Source: a bacterium
Lineage (GTDB): Bacteria > Cyanobacteriota > Vampirovibrionia > Gastranaerophilales > Gastranaerophilaceae
Assembly (NCBI GenBank): GCA_017995595.1
Contig: JAGOIO010000015.1
Location: 1-13,452, forward strand
Length of the DNA stretch: 13,452 nucleotides
Direction of reading: 5' to 3'
Below the pieces are notes generated by a model. That model saw only the letters and a program-made list of their open reading frames with translations, ran no database searches and had not been told where the DNA came from. Positions within the stretch are counted from its first letter, which is position 1. Each line of letters starts with the position of its first letter. The translations under genes and the position numbers were made by a program. Shown piece by piece: positions 1-6,090 of this stretch.

Positions 1-1
1 A

Positions 2-649
2 GAATTAGTATTTTTAGGACCACCTGCATGTGGTAAAGGAACTCAAACAAATAAATTGGCTGAATATTTGAAGTATCCTCATGTCGATACAGGTTCTTTA
101 CTTAGAAAAGCTATTGCAGATAAAACTCCGGACGGAGTTACTGCAAAATCTTTTATTGAAAAAGGACAACTCGTTCCGGTTGAAATTGTAGCTTCAATTA
201 TTAAAAACAGACTTTTAGAAGCCGATTGCAAGGAAGGTTTTATTCTTGACGGATATCCAAGAAGCGTTGAGCAAGCTAAAATTTTAGAAAAAATGTTACC
301 AGAGATTGATGCAGGTGAAACTTCAAAATTTAAAGTAATTTGTTTTGATATTGATGAAGAACTTTTACTTGAAAGAATTGTAAACCGTCGTTCTTGTCCA
401 AAATGCGGAGAAATATATAATTTGAAAACTCTTGCACCGAAAAAAGATGGAATTTGCGATAAATGTGGAGCAGAATTAACTCAAAGAAAAGATGATACTG
501 CTGAAACTGCAAAAGCTCGTTTTGATACATACTTTAGAGAAACTGCACCGTTAATTGATTTTTATGAAAACAAAGGTACGTTGGTAAAAATAGATGCAAA
601 CGGTTCCGTTGATGAAGTCTGGGACAGATTGCTAAAAGCTATTAAATAG
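2..649 (+). CDS. adk: Adenylate kinase, 5'-truncated by the window edge
   Basis: Adenylate kinase interconverts ATP + AMP and 2 ADP in the cytoplasm. The reading frame is open from base 2, so the true start lies just outside the window; 215 codons are present, close to the full length of the long-form bacterial enzyme. In order one sees the P-loop GPPACGKGT (bases 20-46), the AMP-binding DTGSLLR segment, LDGYPRS, and a LID domain with two Cys pairs (CPKC and CDKC, bases about 394-465), which marks the zinc-binding LID type. The C-terminal part with RFDTYFRETAPLIDFY is normal. Odd point: the usual P-loop is GxPGxGKGT, and here the central Gly-Ala is Ala-Cys. In many bacteria adk follows secY in the ribosomal-protein operon, but upstream DNA is not available. 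It is followed by a strong terminator. Identification is secure. Confidence 0.97.
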   Translation, partial: ELVFLGPPACGKGTQTNKLAEYLKYPHVDTGSLLRKAIADKTPDGVTAKSFIEKGQLVPVEIVASIIKNRLLEADCKEGFILDGYPRSVEQAKILEKMLPEIDAGETSKFKVICFDIDEELLLERIVNRRSCPKCGEIYNLKTLAPKKDGICDKCGAELTQRKDDTAETAKARFDTYFRETAPLIDFYENKGTLVKIDANGSVDEVWDRLLKAIK

Positions 650-665
650 TTTTTATTATACAAAT

Positions 666-702
666 AAAAATACCGTTGAGTTTAACTCAACGGTATTTTT
701 TT
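666..702. terminator. Bidirectional intrinsic terminator between adk and atpC
   Basis: A 10-bp perfect stem (TACCGTTGAG at 671-680 with CTCAACGGTA at 686-695) closes a 5-base loop. It is followed by a 7-T run on the plus strand and preceded by a run of A, which gives a U-tract on the minus strand. It therefore can end both adk (+) and the convergent atpD-atpC transcript (-). Confidence 0.92.
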
Positions 703-722
703 ATATAAATAAATTTTAAATT

Positions 723-1124
723 TTATTTATTAGCAGCTTTTAATCTTGTTATAGCTTTAGAAAGTGCAAGTTCCGCTCTTTGTGCATCTATATCAGTTTT
801 TTGTGCAGATAATCTTGCTTCCGCTCTTTCTTTCGCCTCTTTAGCCCTGGTTACGTCTATATCAGAACCATTCTCGGCAATAGGAGTTAAAATTAGAGCT
901 TGGTTATTTTTAAGCTGAAAAACTCCGCCCATAATTGCAAAGAATAAAACTTCATGCTTTAAGACAACTTTAGTAACACCAACATCTAAAGCACACATAA
1001 ACGGTTCATGATTAGGTAAAATTCCAAACTCACCGACTGTACTTTTTGAATAAATTTCTTCGACATCATCATCAAAAATCACATGTTGGTGGGTCGTTAT
1101 TTTTAAGTGTAATTTATTTTCCAC
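723..1124 (-). CDS. atpC: F1 ATP synthase epsilon subunit
   Basis: Epsilon is the small central-stalk subunit of the F1Fo ATP synthase; it couples gamma rotation to the c-ring and can inhibit ATP hydrolysis. The 133-residue length is normal. The N-terminal beta-sandwich carries the family signature around residues 30-41 (VGEFGILPNHEP), and the C-terminal third (about residues 88-133) is the expected charged alpha-helical hairpin, rich in Ala, Glu, Lys and Arg. The start is GTG (1124-1122 on the minus strand), supported by a TGGGGG Shine-Dalgarno-like run about 6 bases upstream. Only 12 bases separate it from the atpD stop codon, so the two are co-transcribed and the ribosome site overlaps the end of the spacer. 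No further atp genes follow: the next element is the terminator at 666-702. Confidence 0.95.
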   Translation of the reverse strand: MENKLHLKITTHQHVIFDDDVEEIYSKSTVGEFGILPNHEPFMCALDVGVTKVVLKHEVLFFAIMGGVFQLKNNQALILTPIAENGSDIDVTRAKEAKERAEARLSAQKTDIDAQRAELALSKAITRLKAANK

Positions 1125-1136
1125 GTTTTACCCCCA

Positions 1137-2543
1137 CTAGCTAAGAGTTTTAGCTTTTTCAACTGCTTCTTCGATAGTACCAACCATATAAAAAGCTTGT
1201 TCAGGAAGGTTGTCATGTTTACCATCAAGAATTTCTTTGAACCCTCTTATAGAATCTTCAAGCTTAACGTATTTACCGGGAATTCCTGAGAATTTTTCAG
1301 CAACATAGAACGGTTGAGATAAGAATTTTTGAATTTTTCTTGCTCTGTTAACAGTTTCTTTGTCTTCTTCAGAAAGTTCGTCCATACCAAGAATAGCGAT
1401 AATATCTTGTAATTCTTTGTATTTTTGAAGTATTTCAAGAACTCTACGAGTTGTTGTATAGTGTTCGTCTCCGATGATATTAGGATCTAAAACTCTAGAG
1501 TTAGAAGCTAACGGATCAACCGCAGGATAAATACCAAGAGAAGCGATTTGTCTAGACAAAACCGTAGAAGCATCAAGGTGAGAGAATGTAGTCGCAGGAG
1601 CCGGGTCAGTCAAGTCATCGGCAGGAACATAAATTGCCTGAACAGAAGTGATTGAACCGTCTTTTGTTGACGTAATTCTTTCTTGCAATTCACCCATTTC
1701 AGTTGCAAGAGTCGGTTGGTAACCAACGGCAGAAGGCATACGACCTAATAAGGCTGAAACTTCTGAACCTGCTTGCGTAAATCTGAAAATGTTATCAATG
1801 AATAACAAAACATCTTGTTTAGAAAAGTCTCTAAAATATTCTGCAGCGGTAAGAGCAGAAAGACCAACTCTCATTCTGGCTCCAGGTGGTTCGTTCATTT
1901 GTCCATAGACAAGTGCAACTTTATCCAATACTTCAGATTCTTTCATTTCATTCCAAAGGTCATTACCTTCACGAGTTCTTTCTCCAACACCACCGAAAAC
2001 GGAAACACCTGAGTGTTCAAGGGCGATATTGTGAATTAATTCCATAATCAAAACGGTTTTACCAACACCGGCACCACCGAATAAACCAATTTTACCACCT
2101 TTTTGATATGGTTGAAGCAAATCGATAGCTTTAATACCTGTTTCAAGAATTTCAACATCAGTATTTTGGTCAACCAATTTTGGTGATTGTCTGTGAATAG
2201 GCAAGTAATCTTGAGTTTCAACAGGACCAAGTTTGTCAACAGGCTCTCCTACTACGTTTAAGATTCTTCCAAGAATAGGTTTCCCTACAGGAATTTTTAT
2301 TGAATCTTTAGTATCAATAACCTTCATGCCTCTTTTTAAACCGTCAGTTGATGACATCGCAACTGTTCTTACTTTGTTTGAACCCAACATTTGTTGAACT
2401 TCGGCGATAACTGTTGTACCGTCATCTTTTTGAATTCTTAGGGCATTATAAATTTCAGGTAATTCACCTTGAGCGAACTCAACGTCAATAACCGGACCAA
2501 TTATTTGAGAAATTAACCCCTCGTTTTTTTCTAAAGTTTCCAT
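1137..2543 (-). CDS. atpD: F1 ATP synthase beta subunit (catalytic)
   Basis: Beta carries the catalytic nucleotide sites of the F1Fo ATP synthase at the membrane. The protein has 468 residues, the family's usual length. Visible motifs are the Walker A GGAGVGKT at residues 156-163 (Lys162), the catalytic-glutamate segment GGVGERTREG with Glu188, LLFIDNIFRFTQAG as Walker B, and the DELSEEDK (DELSEED) loop in the C-terminal helical domain. The ATG at 2543 is preceded by ATGAGGG as Shine-Dalgarno about 6 bases away. It is the first gene of a two-gene unit with atpC; the adjacent upstream gene is the divergent prs, so the other ATP synthase genes (a, c, b, delta, alpha, gamma) must be elsewhere. 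This split is typical of cyanobacteria and plastids. Nothing in the sequence suggests loss of function. Confidence 0.98.
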   Translation of the reverse strand: METLEKNEGLISQIIGPVIDVEFAQGELPEIYNALRIQKDDGTTVIAEVQQMLGSNKVRTVAMSSTDGLKRGMKVIDTKDSIKIPVGKPILGRILNVVGEPVDKLGPVETQDYLPIHRQSPKLVDQNTDVEILETGIKAIDLLQPYQKGGKIGLFGGAGVGKTVLIMELIHNIALEHSGVSVFGGVGERTREGNDLWNEMKESEVLDKVALVYGQMNEPPGARMRVGLSALTAAEYFRDFSKQDVLLFIDNIFRFTQAGSEVSALLGRMPSAVGYQPTLATEMGELQERITSTKDGSITSVQAIYVPADDLTDPAPATTFSHLDASTVLSRQIASLGIYPAVDPLASNSRVLDPNIIGDEHYTTTRRVLEILQKYKELQDIIAILGMDELSEEDKETVNRARKIQKFLSQPFYVAEKFSGIPGKYVKLEDSIRGFKEILDGKHDNLPEQAFYMVGTIEEAVEKAKTLS

Positions 2544-2572
2544 GTTTAACCCTCATACATACTTGTACATGA

Positions 2573-2603
2573 ATTATAATACATCAAAATTTTTAATTTT
2601 CAA
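2573..2603 (-). promoter_or_regulatory. Candidate promoter of atpD-atpC
   Basis: On the minus strand there is a perfect -10 TATAAT (2578-2573) about 30 bases before the atpD start codon. A TTGAAA -35-like hexamer (2603-2598) lies at a rather long 19-base spacing. The -10 is convincing, the -35 less so. It lies back to back with the prs promoter in a 185-base divergent region. Confidence 0.6.
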
Positions 2604-2660
2604 ACGGCAAGAAAAAACGTAATTTTTTGAAATAATATTTAAGAATATTTAAAAATGTTC

Positions 2661-2689
2661 TTGAAGTTTATTTTGTTAGTTGTTATAAT
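2661..2689 (+). promoter_or_regulatory. Promoter of prs, extended -10
   Basis: TTGAAG (2661-2666) is followed after 17 bases by TATAAT (2684-2689). The TGT just before the -10 makes an extended -10 (TGTTATAAT). The expected transcript start is near 2696, giving a leader of about 33 bases that contains the AAAGGA ribosome site. Confidence 0.8.
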
Positions 2690-2728
2690 AATCAAGCGAG
2701 TATTTATTATAGAAAGGAATTTAAGAAA

Positions 2729-3739
2729 ATGGCATTGGAGATGACTTATCCATCTTTGGAGAAAGCGATTAATCCTACCCACGATATAAAACTTTTCAGT
2801 GGGCGTTCTAACACAAAACTATCACAAGAGATAGCAAAGTATTTGGGAACAACTGTTGGACCTATGGTTATAAAGAATTTTGCAGATGGCGAAATTTATG
2901 TTCAAGTACAAGAAAGTGTAAGAGGCGATGACGTTTTCATTATTCAACCTCTTTGTAATCCTGTTAATGAAAATTTAATGGAATTGTTAATTATAATAGA
3001 TGCGTTTAAACGTGCCAGTGCAAAAACTATAACTGCGGTAATTCCTTATTATGGTTATGCAAGACAAGATAGAAAAACTTCCGGAAGAGAAGCTATTACT
3101 GCAAAATTGGTAGCAGATTTGCTTACAACTGCAGGGACAGACAGAATTTTAGCCATGGATTTGCATACAGGTCAAATTCAGGGCTTTTTTAATATTTTGG
3201 TTGATCACATTTTTTCAACTCCTATTTTAGTTGATTATATTAGAAAACTTAATATTAATCCTGAAGATATGGTTGCAGTAAGCCCTGATACAGGCGGAGT
3301 TGCAAGAACAAGACATTTTGCAAAAGACCTATCTTGTTCACTTGCAATTATTGATAAAAGACGTGATAAACATAATGAGGCTATTGCTTCTAATGTAATC
3401 GGTGAGGTTTCTGGTAAGGTTTGTATCTTATTTGACGATATTATTGATACGGCAGGCTCTATATGTGAAGCTTCAAAACTTCTAATGAAAGAGGGAGCAA
3501 AGGAAGTTTATGTATGTGCTGCTCACCCTGTATTCTCAGGCCCTGCAGTTGAAAGAATTTCAAATTCTCCTATTAAAGAAGTTATTGTAACTAATACAAT
3601 TCCTCACGATATGGACAACATGCCGGACAAAGTTAAACAACTTTCTGTAGCACCTCTTTTGGGTGAAGCAATTTCAAGAATTCATGATGATGAATCAATT
3701 AGTTCATTGTTTGGATTTGAAAAAGAAATTAAATTGTAA
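2729..3739 (+). CDS. prs: Ribose-phosphate pyrophosphokinase (PRPP synthase), class I
   Basis: Transfers pyrophosphate from ATP to ribose 5-phosphate, making PRPP for purine, pyrimidine, NAD, His and Trp synthesis. The 336 residues carry an N-terminal extension of about 20 residues before the conserved LFSG (22-25), as in many cyanobacterial homologues. Then come FADGE (51-55), the ATP-site flexible loop PYYGYARQDRK (106-116), the metal-binding MDLH, and the PRPP-binding loop DDIIDTAGS (236-244). All are intact, so an active hexameric class I enzyme is expected. The ATG at 2729 has AAAGGA (2713-2718) 10 bases upstream; an in-frame ATG at codon 5 is a possible but poorly placed alternative. 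It is monocistronic, between its own promoter and the terminator at 3765-3802. Confidence 0.97.
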   Translation: MALEMTYPSLEKAINPTHDIKLFSGRSNTKLSQEIAKYLGTTVGPMVIKNFADGEIYVQVQESVRGDDVFIIQPLCNPVNENLMELLIIIDAFKRASAKTITAVIPYYGYARQDRKTSGREAITAKLVADLLTTAGTDRILAMDLHTGQIQGFFNILVDHIFSTPILVDYIRKLNINPEDMVAVSPDTGGVARTRHFAKDLSCSLAIIDKRRDKHNEAIASNVIGEVSGKVCILFDDIIDTAGSICEASKLLMKEGAKEVYVCAAHPVFSGPAVERISNSPIKEVIVTNTIPHDMDNMPDKVKQLSVAPLLGEAISRIHDDESISSLFGFEKEIKL

Positions 3740-3764
3740 TTGTAAAAAGAAAGTTTAAAAATAT

Positions 3765-3802
3765 AAAAAAGCACTAAATACATTGGATTTAGTGCTTTTT
3801 TT
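3765..3802. terminator. Bidirectional intrinsic terminator after prs
   Basis: The stem GCACTAAAT (3771-3779) with ATTTAGTGC (3787-3795) has a 7-base loop. Six A's lie before it and seven T's after it, so it can act in both directions. It sits between the convergent prs (+) and the 445-residue protein gene (-). Confidence 0.9.
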
Positions 3803-3837
3803 AAAACTTTAATATTTAGCAATTAAAATTATATAAT

Positions 3838-5175
3838 CTAAGAATCTTCATTATCTTTGAACAACTTAAATTCCTCAGGAGGTTGTTCTTTTCTGAATTC
3901 AGGTTTTAACTTTGATATATCAAGTTCAATTTTACCTTTTGTAGCTTTTTCAAGAGTTTGCTTTATTGCTTCAGGATACCAGCCGTAATCTTTAACCTGA
4001 CCGTTATTTATTAATGAAATAACCTTATCTATATATTTTTGTGTGTTTTTAGGCATATCAGGGCAAACCTTGTCTATAAATTCATCATAAGGCAAGCTAC
4101 CACGTTTACTGTTATACATTTTACTTTCTACAAGATAGTTAGTAGGGTTGTTTGCTCCTGCACAATCTCCGCTTCTTTCAAGCGGGTGGCGAGGAAAAAC
4201 GTGTTCTGTTGTACTCATAGACGGTTCAATAAATCGTTTCATTATAAATTGAGGCTCACGATCTACAAGATTACCACTACTGTTTATTGTTGGATTTGAA
4301 TATTTTACTATAAATGCATCAACATCATTTTCTGATGTTGGAAGCTTAGACATTTCTGCTGAAATTTTATTCGTAAACTCTTTGTCATTGGTTTTGTCCA
4401 AAATTTCTCTGACCGTTGTACAAAATATTTTATTTTTAAAATGAGTTCTGGAATCTTCACCTGCAATAATTTTTTTTGTATCTTCAAGAAGTTTATTAAA
4501 TTCAGGCATGCTTAGTTCTTCTTTTTGTGAAACTAAATTCTGTATGTTATTAACAACATTTAGTTGTTTTTTTTGAAGTATTTGTTCATGTTCAGGTCTC
4601 ATTCTGCGGAATAATTCATTAATACTATCTGTCGGGTGTTCAATATGCTTGTTTTTAAGTAATTCAAAAACTGTTTTTTCCGTGTTGAACATGTTTTTTC
4701 TAAAAGGTTTTATTAAATTTATAAGTTCTTCAGTATATTTTTTGTTAGTATTTGGTGCAGTTTTGATACTGTTTGGGAATAAATCCTTTATAGTGTTATT
4801 GCCTCTTGTTTTTACCTTTGATAATTCTTCGTACATTTCAGGATTTTTAACAACTTTATTTAAAAGTATTTTTTCAAGCTTGTTTATGTAGCCAAAACCT
4901 TTTGCAAGAATTGATATTGCCTTATTTGAAATTTCATTATTACTTTGTTTGATTACTCTCGGCCATTTTAAACCATTGATAATTTTGGGCGGAATAAGTT
5001 CTATGCCGGAGCAAGGATCGGGAATTCCTTCAATATTCTTAAATATAAAAGGGAAACTCGTTGCCGTAAACGAAATTGAATCAACCCTGTTAGTTCTTAT
5101 TTTTGTTTGAAAATTACTGACATTTGTTGATTTTATAGAATTTGAAGCTGAAAAGCTTACAGGTTTAATATTCAT
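3838..5175 (-). CDS. Unrecognised 445-aa protein with HNH-nuclease-like C-terminal motif and N-terminal SFTA motif
   Basis: I do not recognise the family as a whole. The first 40 residues are Ser/Asn/Thr-rich and contain VSFS (6-9) and ISFTA (34-38), with no hydrophobic signal peptide or membrane segment. Residues about 60-300 are mostly charged, probably helical. Residues 324-365 look like a beta-beta-alpha-metal (HNH) core: EHVFPRH with His325, then NYL with Asn346, then YNSKRGSLP with Asn355. This matches the usual H...N-x-L...N-x-x-(K/R)-G spacing, but without the zinc-binding Cys pairs that some HNH proteins have. The tail is Lys/Glu-rich. The ATG at 5175 has GAAGGT about 9 bases upstream, and a TGTTATGAT extended -10 lies 37 bases further up. 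It is a single gene, convergent with prs, with base composition like its neighbours. Nuclease activity is inferred from the motif only; it could be an inactive relative. Confidence 0.85.
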   Translation of the reverse strand: MNIKPVSFSASNSIKSTNVSNFQTKIRTNRVDSISFTATSFPFIFKNIEGIPDPCSGIELIPPKIINGLKWPRVIKQSNNEISNKAISILAKGFGYINKLEKILLNKVVKNPEMYEELSKVKTRGNNTIKDLFPNSIKTAPNTNKKYTEELINLIKPFRKNMFNTEKTVFELLKNKHIEHPTDSINELFRRMRPEHEQILQKKQLNVVNNIQNLVSQKEELSMPEFNKLLEDTKKIIAGEDSRTHFKNKIFCTTVREILDKTNDKEFTNKISAEMSKLPTSENDVDAFIVKYSNPTINSSGNLVDREPQFIMKRFIEPSMSTTEHVFPRHPLERSGDCAGANNPTNYLVESKMYNSKRGSLPYDEFIDKVCPDMPKNTQKYIDKVISLINNGQVKDYGWYPEAIKQTLEKATKGKIELDISKLKPEFRKEQPPEEFKLFKDNEDS

Positions 5176-5211
5176 TAAAAAGTACCTTCAAAAATCTGAA
5201 ACGACTTTATT

Positions 5212-5220
5212 ATCATAACA
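5212..5220 (-). promoter_or_regulatory. Candidate extended -10 for the HNH-like gene
   Basis: Read on the minus strand, TGTTATGAT (5220-5212) is an extended -10. No good -35 lies at 16-18 bases; a TTGATA is 21 bases upstream. The palindrome ACACGTGT (5218-5225) overlaps its upstream edge and could be a protein-binding site. Confidence 0.5.
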
Positions 5221-5250
5221 CGTGTGAGCATAAAAACATATCAAAATAAA

Positions 5251-5293
5251 TTTTGTTACTTTAGTAATGCGAGATTGGGGAATTGTAACAAAA
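5251..5293. repeat. 9-bp perfect inverted repeat between the HNH-like gene and the SRP RNA
   Basis: TTTTGTTAC (5251-5259) and GTAACAAAA (5285-5293) are perfect inverted copies separated by 25 bases. A second palindrome TTACTTTAGTAA (5256-5267) overlaps the left arm. It lies between two divergent promoters, just upstream of the SRP RNA -35 element, so it could be an operator. No T-run suggests termination. Confidence 0.5.
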
Positions 5294-5319
5294 CGTAATT
5301 AAGTTTTAAAATCAAAATC

Positions 5320-5348
5320 TTGTAAAAGGTAAAGCTTCGTGGTATGAT
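5320..5348 (+). promoter_or_regulatory. Promoter of the SRP RNA gene
   Basis: TTGTAA (5320-5325) is followed after 17 bases by TATGAT (5343-5348), preceded by TGG, giving an extended -10. The expected start near 5355 coincides with the first base of the terminal helix of the RNA, which supports both calls. Confidence 0.75.
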
Positions 5349-5353
5349 GTTGA

Positions 5354-5617
5354 AGCCGTACTCCACGGGGAGTTAGCGGATCCCTTGACTCGAACGCTTT
5401 TGCGGGGTGCAGAGCCTACTGTGAGGCTAATGAGAGTTTGGCGGAAGTTGATTTTATCGTTGACATTTTAAATTGTAATGGCGTAAGCTGTCGAACCGTG
5501 TCAGGGTGGAAACACAGCAGCACTAAGACATGTCTTTACGGGTGTTATAAGCTTAAAATCGAGGTAATATCTTTCGGAAACTGAATTTTTGTTTGTCGAT
5601 AGGTAGTGGTACGGCTT
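5354..5617 (+). ncRNA. ffs: Signal recognition particle RNA, large type with Alu domain
   Basis: This is the RNA scaffold of the signal recognition particle, which binds Ffh and targets membrane and exported proteins. The diagnostic domain IV is intact: CAGG (5502-5505), a GTG/CAC stem, a GAAA tetraloop (5509-5512) and AGCAG (5516-5520), which is the Ffh-binding asymmetric loop. The ends pair perfectly (GCCGTAC at 5355-5361 with GTACGGC at 5609-5615), defining an RNA of about 260 bases. The 5' part (about 5365-5392, GGGGAGTTAGCGG followed by TCCC and GACTCG) lines up with the Alu domain of the Bacillus 271-base scRNA. It is therefore not the short 4.5S form. No separate terminator hairpin follows; the terminal helix is followed by TTTTA. 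Exact ends are approximate. Confidence 0.93.
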
Positions 5618-5691
5618 TTATAAATTTAGAGAAATGAACATTTTACTTAAAGTTTAATTTTTGTAAGATGTTTTTTATTTTTAATTTTTTA

Positions 5692-5700
5692 TGTTATTAT
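5692..5700 (+). promoter_or_regulatory. Candidate extended -10 for gatC
   Basis: TGTTATTAT (5692-5700) is an extended -10 in an AT-rich stretch, about 25 bases before the gatC start. No clear -35 lies at the right distance (TTGTAA at 5661 is too far). Read-through from the SRP RNA is possible, since no hairpin terminator lies between them. Confidence 0.45.
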
Positions 5701-5725
5701 AAAAATTGAAGTTTGGAGAATACAA

Positions 5726-6010
5726 ATGATAACAGTAAAAGATGTAGAACACGTTGCAAAGCTTGCACGTTTGGAATTGACAGAAGAAGAAAAAGAAAAA
5801 TTCACTCGTCAATTAGGTGATGTCCTAAAATATGTTGAACAGATGAATGAAGTTGACACAACAGGGGTTGAACCGATGGCACACGCATTTGATGTTGTGA
5901 ATGTTATGAGGGAAGATAAAGTTGTTTCAGAGCAGACAAAAGAGGCTCTAATGGCAAACGCACCGGACGAAGAGAACGGTTTCTTTAAAGTCCCTAAAAT
6001 AAGTAGCTAA
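5726..6010 (+). CDS. gatC: Asp-tRNA(Asn)/Glu-tRNA(Gln) amidotransferase subunit C
   Basis: GatC is the small subunit of the GatCAB amidotransferase, which converts Glu-tRNA(Gln) and/or Asp-tRNA(Asn) to the amidated forms; it wraps around and stabilises GatA against GatB. The 94-residue length is normal. Family features are the N-terminal VEHVAKLARLELTEEE helix, the LKYVEQMNEVDTTGVEP segment, and the C-terminal FFKVPKI. The ATG at 5726 has GGAG (5715-5718) 7 bases upstream. gatA and gatB are not adjacent, as a terminator follows within 40 bases; scattered gat genes are common outside Firmicutes. Identification is secure. Confidence 0.96.
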   Translation: MITVKDVEHVAKLARLELTEEEKEKFTRQLGDVLKYVEQMNEVDTTGVEPMAHAFDVVNVMREDKVVSEQTKEALMANAPDEENGFFKVPKISS

Positions 6011-6050
6011 AAAAAAGAGGTTTTCAACGTAAGTTCGAAGCCTCTTTTTT
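6011..6050 (+). terminator. Intrinsic terminator after gatC
   Basis: GAGG (6017-6020) pairs with CCTC (6041-6044), extended inward by T-A and wobble pairs (6021-6024 with 6037-6040). It closes a loop of about 12 bases and is followed by six T's. An A-run in front pairs with the T-run, so it may work weakly on the other strand too. It starts directly at the gatC stop codon. Confidence 0.8.
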
Positions 6051-6090
6051 CTAATGGTATTAAGAGTTTTAGTATTTAATCGGGGGAAAT

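Noticed and set aside
1815..2012. Open frame antisense to atpD
   Set aside because: It lies wholly inside the conserved atpD gene, has no ribosome site, and its translation shows no recognisable domain. The same applies to the other antisense or shifted frames inside prs, pyrG, mnmE, the protease and dnaK.
3771..3795. GCACTAAAT/ATTTAGTGC inverted repeat resembling the CIRCE heat-shock operator
   Set aside because: CIRCE is TTAGCACTC-N9-GAGTGCTAA at the start of chaperone genes. Here the arms differ, the loop is 7 bases, and T/A runs flank a site between convergent genes, so it is a terminator.
4039..4299. Open frame on the plus strand inside the HNH-like gene
   Set aside because: It is antisense to the most motif-rich part of the 445-residue protein and has no start signals; low-GC DNA gives such frames by chance.
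5354..5617. Possible tmRNA or RNase P RNA in the spacer
   Set aside because: The CAGG / GAAA tetraloop / AGCAG core and the paired ends identify SRP RNA; no tRNA-like ends or RNase P core motifs are seen.
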